Origin: Cyclaneusma minus
Taxonomy: Eukaryota; Ascomycota; Leotiomycetes; Marthamycetales; Marthamycetaceae
Reading direction: 5' to 3'
DNA length: 64,000 nucleotides
Assembly (NCBI GenBank): GCA_037179335.1
Contig: JAKZHN010000025.1
Span: 186,001 to 250,000, forward strand
The notes beneath the pieces are model-generated. The model was given only the letters and a program-made list of their open reading frames with translations. It made no database searches and was not told the DNA's origin. Positions 56,098 to 64,000 of the stretch are shown one piece after another. Within the stretch, counting starts at the first letter, position 1. Every line of letters begins with the position of its first letter. The translations under genes were made by a program, and so were the position numbers.

Positions 56098-56754
56098 TCA
56101 CTCCCGAAATCTCCTCTCCTCCTCCGAATCGACAAGACTCATCATCTCATTATCCGCGGCATTGTAAAAACCCATCATTTCGTTATCTGCCTCATATCCC
56201 TCGTCTTCCTCTTCCTCATCGACCCAAAAACTCATCTCATCGATTTCCTCCTCATCCTCATCCTCGTCGTCACACACCAGCATCTCCGCGTCCTCGAAAT
56301 CGCGCGGCCATTCAACCTCAGTACCCGCAGATTCACCTTCCCAAACACAGTCCGAAGACCAATGACACCCGACTGCGTTGAGCCATATGTTCACGCGCGG
56401 GTTGCGGAGTTCGAGGTACCAGAAGCGGTTTAGTGCTGCGGTGCTGGCAGCGCGGATTGCTTCGATGTCTTCTTGTCGGTGGGAGGAGGGGATGTAGTCT
56501 GGGTATGCGTTGTCGTTGTCGGCCATTTCTTCGTCTTCGTCTTCGTCTTCACCGTCCTCGTTCTCAGCCATTTCTTCGTCTTCGTTTTCGTTGAGCGAGT
56601 AAGGAGTGGGGTGAAGTGAACTGCCGTACAAGTAGAGCGTCTCCTCGCCAGGTCTGTACATTTTCTCCTCAAAATCTTCGGACTCTTGATCGTAAAACCA
56701 AGACGTTGGCTCGCGATACTGATCTGGAACGGCGGATAGTAATGAGGGATCCAT
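56098..56754 (-). CDS. Acidic hypothetical protein (218 aa)
   Basis: Starts at ATG 56754 (MDPSLLSAVP); the frame is open eight codons further but without an ATG. Two long Asp/Glu runs (about residues 60-85 and 165-195) flank a more ordered centre rich in Trp (AALNRFWYLELRNPRVNIWLNAVGCHW is its core, split here only by description). The C-terminus has a duplicated DNEMM(G/S) phrase. No signal peptide, membrane span or known domain. The Trp-rich middle and consistent frame favour a real gene, but it may be lineage-specific. Confidence 0.5.
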   Translation of the reverse strand: MDPSLLSAVPDQYREPTSWFYDQESEDFEEKMYRPGEETLYLYGSSLHPTPYSLNENEDEEMAENEDGEDEDEDEEMADNDNAYPDYIPSSHRQEDIEAIRAASTAALNRFWYLELRNPRVNIWLNAVGCHWSSDCVWEGESAGTEVEWPRDFEDAEMLVCDDEDEDEEEIDEMSFWVDEEEEDEGYEADNEMMGFYNAADNEMMSLVDSEEERRFRE

Positions 56755-57397
56755 GACGGAAAATTGGTGGTTTGCCAAGGGAAAATGGGATCGAAGGGTT
56801 TGGCGGGATGAGAATAGTGATGCTGGCTGAATGGTGGGAAATGGGATGATGAAGTTACGGCAGTGAATTGTGATTATTGGTGTGAACGGATGGATTGTAG
56901 TGAATGGAAAAGCAAAGATCGAGTGAGCAACGCTGAACCTGCAGTGTGCGAAAGAGCAAAGTGAAAGAGGTACCTAGGTAGGTAGATGGAAGGTTAGAAA
57001 TGAGCTGATGAATGAGGAGTCAGGAATGGGAAAGGCAGGATTGATATTCGAGCATGCTGAGACCTTTTCTCTTTCCAATAACGTTACGTGGTGTTTTGGA
57101 AAGTTTTGGAAGACAGAATGGAAGCAAGCGATTGTGTTGACATTGTTTCGTGTACCGGGTGAGGGTCTTTGTGGGTGTGAGAGGAGAAACAATGCCTTTG
57201 TCAAGATGGGCGAAACATGAAGTGCACGGAGTGATGGACTCTTTTGTCAAAGAATGAAACGGCCGCTCAAAGAGAAGCTTGCTGGGCCTTGTCGATTTTC
57301 AAGTCAGGGAGGGTGAGAAAGACCGAGACCAGCTTCATACTGGCTGGTCTGGACCTTGTGGGCCTCCAAGCATGCGCAAACACGGAATAACCAGGAA
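56755..57397. other. Intergenic; no gene supported
   Basis: Spacer upstream of the acidic gene; ACCTAGGTAGGTAG (about 56972-56985) is a small direct repeat. Confidence 0.4.
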
Positions 57398-57554
57398 TAT
57401 TACCCAATTATTTGGGATATTCGGAGTCCTTTGGGATATCCCAAGTAACCAGGAATAGTCGAAATCACTCGGAATATTCAGAACCACGTGGAGTATCCGG
57501 AATCACTTGAAGTATTCAAAGTAATCAGGAATGGTATCCTCAATCACTCGGGGA
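57398..57554 (+). repeat. 19-bp phased tandem array, about eight diverged units
   Basis: Units begin at 57418, 57437, 57456, 57475, 57494 and 57513, all exactly 19 bp apart, for example TATTCGGAGTCCTTTGGGA and TATCCGGAATCACTTGAAG. The units on either side (57398-57417 and 57532-57554) vary in length. Confidence 0.85.
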
Positions 57555-57652
57555 GAATCCATATATAGATTCCTGCTGTACTTTTGAACATAGGGTCACG
57601 AATCACGATCGGATACAGAAGAACTTCGGGTTTTGAATTTTCCGGGGGGAGA

Positions 57653-57707
57653 TTTGACTTACCTTCAACTTACCTTTGACTTACCTTTGACTTACCTTTG
57701 ACTTACC
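57653..57707 (+). repeat. 11-bp tandem repeat TTTGACTTACC, five copies
   Basis: Five exact-length units with two base changes in the second copy. Non-coding. Confidence 0.9.
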
Positions 57708-57989
57708 ACTGCTAAGCAGACTCCATGAATCTAAAGACGAAGAGTCGAAGACCGCCTCCACTCCGGTAGAGGAGACGGCGCCCATTTTCCTGCAACAAAG
57801 GAAACGGAACCGCGGAGGGAAAACAAGAGAGCCGCCCAGTTACCTTTCCAAACTCCAAACTCCAATGCAAATGCCATAACGCCTTCGTGTGCGCTCTCCT
57901 TCCTGTTTTCCTTCCACTCACCTGACCAGCAGGCAAGACTCACTTCCCCCTACCGCTCCCAGCGCGGCATCCTCATCCCCACCTCCACC

Positions 57990-59045
57990 TCACCCCCCAC
58001 TCCTCCTCCCTCCCCTCCAACTCCCTAGCCAGCACTCCAGCACTCCAGCCAAGCCATCCTCACCCACCCCTCCCTCGAGCGGACTCTCCCTAGCCCGCTC
58101 CCCCCTCTCCACTCTCCCTCCCCACCCCCACCTCTCCCTCCACTCCCCATCCACCTCCTCCAACTCCCTCGCCCACTCCTCAGCCCCCTCCTTCAGCATC
58201 TCCCCCAACCGCTCCCACAGCGTCGCTCTCCCCTCCATCGCCAGCCGCATCGCTCTCGCCATCGGCCCCTCTTCCTCCTCACTCTCGCTCGCACTCGCAT
58301 CTTCTCTAGCCCAGTGCTGCGAGGAGATGGAGGAGTGCGCTCCCTCATCCTGCATGTCCAACTCCCACAGCAGTGAGAGAGATGGAGATGAGGATGAAGG
58401 AGGTTGGGGAGAAGAGGAGGAGGAAGAGGGGAAGATGGAAGAGCGGGCTCCGTCATCCTCTTGGGCCAATGTCCAAAGCCACTCTGGGTCAAGAGCAGCG
58501 TTTGAGGATTGGCTGGAGGAGGAGACGGGGGAGGGGGGAGAGGAGTGGGAGAGAGGAGAGAGGGATGAGGAGGCGAAGGATGGGGGAGGCGGAGAGGGAG
58601 GAGAGGGAGGAGAGGGAGGAGAGGGAGGAGAGGGAGGAGAGGGAGGAAAGGACGAGGAGGGGGAAGGAGTGGAGAAGAGAGAGGAGTGGGCCCCGTCGTC
58701 TGACTGAGCCATGTCCCAAAGCCTTGCTAGCTCTGCGGATTCGGAAGACATCTCACGCGCAAGGTGTGGGATGTATTCCGAGTCCAAAGAGTCTAGGAGG
58801 TCGTTGGCGAGATGGTCAGCAGCGGACAGGGACGGAGAGGGGAGCGGAAAGGTGACAGAGGGGAGGGAGTGGGTGGAGAAGAAAGAGGTGTCGGGGTGGG
58901 TGGCGAAGGGGAAGGCGGGCGAAGAAGGGGAGTGGGGACGCGAAGGGGAGGAGAAGGAGGAGCGGGGCGGAGAGGGGTGGGAGAAAAGAGGGTGGGAGGA
59001 AGAGGAGGGCGAGAAGGCGAAGAGGGAAGGAGGAAGAGGAGCCAT
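57990..59045 (-). CDS. Pro/Ser-rich hypothetical protein with a thrice-repeated motif (351 aa)
   Basis: Starts at ATG 59045 (MAPLPPSLFAF); the frame is open upstream to 59201. A ~100-residue Ser/Pro/Phe-rich start is followed by ADHLANDLLDSLDSEYIPHLAR and then three copies of a short motif: LARLWDMAQSDDGAHSSLF, EWLWTLAQEDDGARSSIF and LLWELDMQDEGAHSSIS. They are separated by Ser/Pro linkers, one being a (PPS)n run encoded by a 9-bp microsatellite at about 58588-58650. The C-terminal ~100 residues are Glu/Arg/Trp/Gly-rich. No family is recognised. The triplicated LWxxAQxDDGAxSS motif, kept in frame across low-complexity linkers, argues for coding. The 3' end may continue through an unrecognised intron. 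Confidence 0.5.
   Translation of the reverse strand: MAPLPPSLFAFSPSSSSHPLFSHPSPPRSSFSSPSRPHSPSSPAFPFATHPDTSFFSTHSLPSVTFPLPSPSLSAADHLANDLLDSLDSEYIPHLAREMSSESAELARLWDMAQSDDGAHSSLFSTPSPSSSFPPSPPSPPSPPSPPSPPSPPPPSFASSSLSPLSHSSPPSPVSSSSQSSNAALDPEWLWTLAQEDDGARSSIFPSSSSSSPQPPSSSSPSLSLLWELDMQDEGAHSSISSQHWAREDASASESEEEEGPMARAMRLAMEGRATLWERLGEMLKEGAEEWARELEEVDGEWRERWGWGGRVERGERARESPLEGGVGEDGLAGVLECWLGSWRGGRRSGG
58588..58650 (+). repeat. GGAGAGGGA microsatellite (9-bp unit, about seven copies)
   Basis: In-frame 9-bp repeat encoding PPS repeats on the minus strand in the gene above. Confidence 0.85.
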
Positions 59046-59934
59046 CTTTCTAGTCTGCGAGAGAGCTAGAGAAATGGGTCGGGCGGGAATGGTGTTGGTG
59101 GAAGGGCTTGCGGTTGGTTTGGGGTTGCGGTTGCGAGTTGCGGGTTGCAGCTTGCGGGTTGCAAGTTGCAGGAGCAGACAGACAACTTGAAGCAGAGTCA
59201 AGAGGCCTGTGGACAGGTGAGGAGAGAAAAAGAAAAAGTCAAAATGCAGGAATCGTTGCCGTATTTATGTTTTTCAACTTTGCAAATTCAGGGGCTGAGC
59301 GAGCTCCTACTCCAAATGTTCTTCCACTGTTCACTGACTGTGACATCCGACGTCGCAAAGAGATCAGAATCAGGGGGTGTGTCTGCGATGGTTTCTGTTC
59401 AAACTGTTTTTCTACTGTTCATTTTCATTGACTGTGATATTGTACAACGAAAGAACAACTCTTCGCCCAGAGAGAGATGCTCTCTTCGAGATACTAGTCA
59501 GACATGTTCGAAAAAACCCACGTCATGATTGATCTGGTAAAGACATTTTTCTTTCGTTGTACAATTATACAGGTACTGAACAGGGACATTACACGCTGAA
59601 AGCTCAACAGGCACAAAGGGTTTCGAACCACAATTCACGAGTGGCTCTGCTTGTCAAGTGAACATGTTGACACATGGTGGGGTAGTATTGTCAGTCGAAG
59701 AAATACCATCTTGCAAAGACAAGGTATATCTAAGTCAATGTACACAACACAGTTCGATACAGTGACATGCAAAGTGTCTACATACCGCTGCTTACAGTCG
59801 ACGTGTTTCGCAAAAGTGATCCTTGGCTTTCAGGTCCTTGTCATCGCATTCACCCTCTTATTTCAAATCAATGCGTGATAAAATGCCATGAAAATAGTCT
59901 GGATACGCCCCAGACCAATGACAATGGGTTATAG
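59046..59934. other. Intergenic; no gene supported
   Basis: A (GCGGGTTGC)-like run at about 59128-59170 (GTTGCGAGTTGCGGGTTGCA) is a short imperfect repeat just upstream of the Pro/Ser-rich gene. CTTTCGTTGTACAAT occurs at about 59552-59566, with its inverted partner ATTGTACAACGAAAG at 59439-59453, an inverted repeat spanning ~128 bp. Confidence 0.45.
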
Positions 59935-60065
59935 TATTCCGAATTACTTGAAAGATTCCCAATCCCTTGGAAGGTTCACGGTCACTTGGGATATTCAGTC
60001 ACCTGGATTATCCCCAATTATTTGAAATATTCCGAAATATGTGGGATATTCCCAATCATTTGGAG
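59935..60065 (+). repeat. 19-bp phased tandem array, seven units
   Basis: Units start at 59935, 59954, 59973, 59992 (17 bp), 60009, 60028 and 60047, e.g. TATTCCGAATTACTTGAAA and TATTCCCAATCATTTGGAG. Confidence 0.85.
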
Positions 60066-60460
60066 ACCGCAGACCGGATCCAGCCTCTTACGCCCCACTG
60101 TATCATCTGGAGTCACAACTGTATCCAGAAATCCCCATGTTTCTGGGAATTCTTCAAGCACTGGAAATTCTCCGAGTGATTGAGGTTGCCCAGAAACCCA
60201 GACATTAAACATGCGAAACTACGAAGCAATTTTTCTAAAGGATGAACAATCTTTCAGATGATCCTGATTCCTGCAAATGATCAGAGTAACTTGGAGTTAC
60301 CTGGTTTACTGTGGGACGACAAAAGTCTACACTCCGGTCTTGAATCAAACGCGTGGCAGTAGTCGTCTATTTATTTGAAATTTTCATCATTTTTTTAGGA
60401 TATTCTTGATGTTTGCGAATGTTCGTAATTGTCGTTTTCCGAGTTTCTCGTTCTTTGGAC

Positions 60461-60574
60461 TACTCTTAATTGCTAGGGATATTCCTGATTACTGGGAATA
60501 TTCCTAATCATTGGAGATATTCCTGGTTACTGGGGATATTCCTAATCATTGGGGAGATTCCTGATTACTGGGGA
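60461..60574 (+). repeat. 19-bp tandem array, six units with alternating types
   Basis: Units at 60461, 60480, 60499, 60518, 60537 and 60556, each 19 bp. TATTCCTGATTACTGGGAA-type and TATTCCTAATCATTGGAGA-type units alternate, so there is a 38-bp higher-order period. This is the least diverged array in the window. Confidence 0.9.
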
Positions 60575-61407
60575 TATCCTATTGATCAAAGAGGCGTTGA
60601 AGTTTTGTCGCAATAACTGCAGCCAAGTGGGTGACTGGAGTCAGAGCGAGCCAGTCCACGGTTCGAAGAAACTTGGTTAAATGGGCACGCTTGGTTGCGC
60701 CACACGCGCTGTCATTTGGACTTTTGAAAGCTTTGCCAAGAGAAAAAAGATACGCGAATATCGTAAATTGGTTGCTTGGTGTTCTCAGCGTGAGTCATTG
60801 CGGACCACACTTGGGTTTGGCTTTCGAGTACGAGTGGTTCTTGCCCACACATTTCAAAAACTTCCGCTTAGAAAAGCCTCACCTCTGTTTAGGTAGAACA
60901 GCATGTTCAAGCATTGCCAGTGATTGATCTGCCCTATCCAAAGATCCTCCGAGAATCCAAATCTTCCTCATTTCGAACATTCCACGATGTCGCATCATTT
61001 GAGCCTTTCGACTACGCAGGATAAAGTGTACAACATGCATGAAATGCAAGAATCCCCAGAGGTAGAACTCGCAAAACATCAACCGACCACCCCCACGTCC
61101 CAAAACTAAGCCTCGATACCTCTCCCACATCCCTCGCCACCGCTTCCCCAACTCCATTAATCACCGCCAGTCACCCCCCTCCTCAGCCCACTCTATCGCA
61201 TCTACCCCCCTCCTCTCCCATATCCTCCGCAATTCACGATCCCCGACTAGCCGTCGAGTTCGGCCACATCGACCTCCCACCCGGCCGCCCCCCGAAGCCA
61301 CCCTATCTCTCTCACATCCCCCGCGCCCTGCTATCCAAACACGCCTCCATCGCTATTTCCGCACCACCCCCACTTGCACAGTTGCACTCCCTCTCACTTA
61401 ACTTCAG
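60575..61407. other. Upstream region of the unidentified spliced gene; possible missed first exon
   Basis: The plus strand from about 61100 to 61407 is C-rich and stop-free in more than one frame; one reads RLAVEFGHIDLPPG, which looks protein-like. KP(R/P)YLSHIPR is encoded twice (from 61108 and from 61295) but in different frames, so a coding assignment is not safe. Confidence 0.35.
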
Positions 61408-62583
61408 GGCCAGTGGAAGAATTTTTGGAGTTCAGACAAGCAGCGTTGGAATCGCAAATCCTGTTTTATGCGAGGATTAAGCGCTTTTTTGAAAAAGCTT
61501 TGCATGATAAGTTGATTGGTGTGGAAAAGTATAGGGAAATGCTGAAAAGTGTGGAAATGAAAACGCTGCCGAGGGAACGGGAACGCATGGAGATGAAGAA
61601 ATATCCGAGTTATTTCGCTATGGAATTGAGATGGCGTGTGCAGAGGAGCACGAAGGGCGAGAGTGTGGAGGAGGCTTATAGACATGAGATTGGAGAACGG
61701 ATGGCGTGGGAGAGGATAAAGATGGGGAGGAGCTGTGATATTGGGGGGTGGTGGCAGGGTCATATAGGGAAAATGTTGGGTGTGAGGAGGTTGGATGAGA
61801 GGTATGAGTGGAGGCGTTGGTGTCAGGTTACGTGGAGGTGGTGGGGAGGTCGGGTGGTTCAGGTGATGCATTTGGTGCCGACGGAGTTGAGTGGGGATGA
61901 GATGAATTATTTGCTATTTGGGAGGGTCGGGGGGTGTTGTTTGGATGATTGTTTGGAGGACATGGAGAATGGTAGATGTGTTTTTCTTTTTCTCTCTTCA
62001 AGTTTTGGCTGCTTCTCGATTTCCTGTTTTCTGCGAATCGAATGGAAGGAGCTTGTGATTTCGATGCTGACGGGATGTCGAAATTATAGCAGTGTCGCTG
62101 CACGAAAAGGTACAGGAGGCGCTCGAGACGGGCAAGATTGTACTTCTTCCCGTCTGTCCCGAGCTAGCAAACCAAGACGCAAATTTGGCGACTTTGAAGG
62201 TGGTTCTGACTGATGCGACGATGGCAGGGGAGACGCTTGTTGAGTTTTCAGGGGATGAGAAGATGTCAGGTGCGGTGAAGGAAAAGATTACGTATGGCGA
62301 TGTTGATGGTCAGGAGCTGGTTTGGACGAATTGGAGGAGGCCGGGATTGAAGTTTGTGTATGTGCGGTATTTGCTGACTTACATGCATTACAGGCAGTAT
62401 AAGCACGATTTGACGTGGTCGAGGGGTGAGGATGGGGTGGATGGGAGTGTGTGGGAATGTCCTGGGACGTGGGTTCGGAAGTCGATGGTTGAGAAGATTG
62501 TACGGAGGGTGTGTGGTCAAAATGAGGCGTTGCTGGATATGCTGTGTAATGGGCATTTGATGGAGGATATAGGACTATCATAG
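61408..62583 (+). CDS. Unidentified protein, spliced, 5' end uncertain (partial)
   Basis: The exon 61408-61971, preceded by a good acceptor (TTAACTTCAG), is joined to 62090-62583 by a 118-bp intron with donor GTAGAT and acceptor TTATAG. The join reads DMENAVSLHEKVQEAL. The first part is charged and helical (EEFLEFRQAALESQILFY, then RIKRFFEKALHDKLIG), followed by several Trp-rich phrases (GGWWQGH, RYEWRRWCQVTWRWW). The second exon is mixed alpha/beta and ends with CNGHLMEDIGLS. The frame at the exon start is open back to 61374 and beyond but without a clear ATG, so the N-terminus is missing. I recognise no family. Confidence 0.5.
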
Positions 62584-64000
62584 AAGATCGAGGCGGAGGA
62601 GGCTTGGTATGGTTGATTGGCTGCAGATCAAGTTGAGGGGGCATGCCCTGTGGACTGAAGGAATAGCCCGGGATTGAGGAGAGGATGAAGGTGGACATAT
62701 CCCCTGCTTACTTATACTTAGGTGTTCTAGTTACAAAACCTTGATTCCACGAAATCAATTCTTAGGACTACAGTTATGCGACAAAAGTCTGAAACCCCCT
62801 TCAGTAACTAGGAATATCCCCAGGGATCGGGAATATCCTCAGTATTTTGAAAGCTGAATCTGCCTACTCATGCTGAAAACTAGTGTATAGTAGTGTGCCC
62901 CAGTTTTCCTAATATAGCCGAGGATTTGCTCGATTAGAGACTATGCCTTGCAGGTGGCCAATCCAAACGCTGTTAGAAACAGATTAAATAACATCAATAG
63001 CATGTTGATTATTTATAACAGCCTCAGGTATTCTCTCGCACTATTCAAGTGATTCCTTATTGGCAAAAGCAAGCTGATTCTGTTAATCCAATTGGCTCCT
63101 CAACGCACTACTACACGCTAGTTTTCAGCACGAGTACTTCCACATGCTTTGAGACCCCACGCAGATTCTTGTCGTTCCACTATCGTAACACTATCGTAAC
63201 ACTGTAGTAAATCCAGAACAGTCAATCCTCAACCAGCGCCCCAAGGATGCGTTGAAAGTTTGAAGTTTTTTTCCTCTTTAATCTATCATCTATCTCCCAG
63301 ATATCAACCAATATCTCCTCCCGTCCTCCCCTCCTCTCCCAATCCCCTCCCACAGCAACCCCCGCTCATTCACTTCGTTCATCGCCCATCCATCCGCGAC
63401 CGCTCTCAGTCTCCCAAAACACCGCAGCCCAAAACAGCTTTTCCACACGGATGTCGGCCGGCCAAGATCCGCGAATCATGCAAAACAGCGCCCGCCAGTG
63501 CAAGAAAATAAAAAAAACTGTAAAGCAGCAGCAGCAGCGCAAAAAGGGAATCTCAATTTTGCGGAAAAAAGCATTTAAACACAAAGCAGGCAGAGCAAAG
63601 CAAACACCTTCGTTCTTTGCCCGGACGGAATACAGTAGTAACTGTATCCTTTCCTGCGCATCGTAAACCTCTTATTCGTACAAGTAAAGTAGAAGCGCTA
63701 ATCGCCCCGTAAGCCCCTCCAGAGACGCTGTTCACCCCGAGGTATAATTATCATAGTTGCCCCATAACAACCCCCATCATAACAACCCCCATAAACGTGC
63801 GTGTCTGTCGAGTTCTGTATATCATAGAAAGCATATTCCCCTAATCCTTAATCGTGAAGCCAGCCACCATGAAACTCCCCATGCTCCATAACAACAGAAT
63901 GTATAATGTCCGACCTGGAAATATGTCGCGACTTAAGAAACGGATGGACGACTGTGACTTCGCCTGGACTCGAATTGTCTGACCCCAACTCCAGACACCC
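62584..64000. other. Intergenic to window end; two 19-bp repeat units at 62815-62852
   Basis: TATCCCCAGGGATCGGGAA (62815-62833) and TATCCTCAGTATTTTGAAA (62834-62852) belong to the 19-bp family. CACTATCGTAACACTATCG at about 63178-63196 is a short duplication. No gene is supported. Confidence 0.45.

Noticed and set aside
61100..61407. First exon of the 61408-62583 gene in the frame reading RLAVEFGHIDLPPG.
   Set aside because: No donor site of reasonable length connects it to the acceptor at 61407, and a duplicated KPxYLSHIPR block occurs in two different frames.
63870..63983. 37-codon frame starting CCACCATGAAACTCC near the window end.
   Set aside because: Good start context, but very short and without signal peptide, domain or splice support.
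1..64000. tRNA, rRNA or CRISPR features.
   Set aside because: By eye I found no tRNA T-loop plus acceptor pairing, no rRNA core sequence, and no spaced identical direct repeats. The 19-bp arrays are contiguous and lack spacers.

Overview
The window comes from a filamentous ascomycete (Pezizomycotina). It has GT-AG introns of about 55-485 bp, an SPT7/SAGA subunit, FRE-type ferric reductases, Kex2-style repeat precursors, and a 20.5-kb block of extreme A+T that bears the C-to-T/G-to-A signature of repeat-induced point mutation (RIP). I cannot name the species. Gene-bearing DNA of roughly even base composition flanks the A+T block on both sides.

Layout. 1-8.9 kb: a small cysteine-pair ORF, a 960-residue two-exon protein of unknown function with a repetitive C-terminus, and a protein with a zinc-deaminase signature (HAE...CxxC, OTT_1508-like). 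8.93-29.47 kb: a nested retrotransposon island. An outer Ty3/gypsy-like element (8927-29465, target duplication CTAAT) was invaded by two members of a second Ty3/gypsy family. One lies forward (9322-16656, duplication AAAAG) and one reverse (20482-28118, probable duplication ATTAA). All are heavily mutated.

30-40 kb: a pair of tandem paralogous small genes, an 8-bp minisatellite, a secreted tyrosine-rich precursor with seven KR-ended repeats (32962-33732), and two divergently transcribed ferric-reductase-like genes. 40-45.4 kb: a gene-poor stretch with several tiny ORFs encoding membrane segments, a near-perfect 28-bp hairpin, and two short solo LTRs with intact target duplications. 46-52.4 kb: a VanZ-like membrane protein gene and SPT7. 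52.7-64 kb: a Tc1/mariner relic, a two-exon cysteine-rich secreted protein, an acidic protein, a Pro/Ser-rich protein with a thrice-repeated motif, an unidentified spliced gene, and several arrays of a 19-bp phased repeat.

The most promising undescribed item is the KR-processed Tyr-rich precursor at 32962-33732, which fits fungal RiPP/KEP precursors of the ustiloxin type, although no UstY-type gene is visible here. The two reductases next to it are the only enzymes nearby, and a functional link is conjecture. The 98-residue Cys-rich secreted protein, the 19-bp repeat family and the reconstructed nested insertion history are the other results worth following up.
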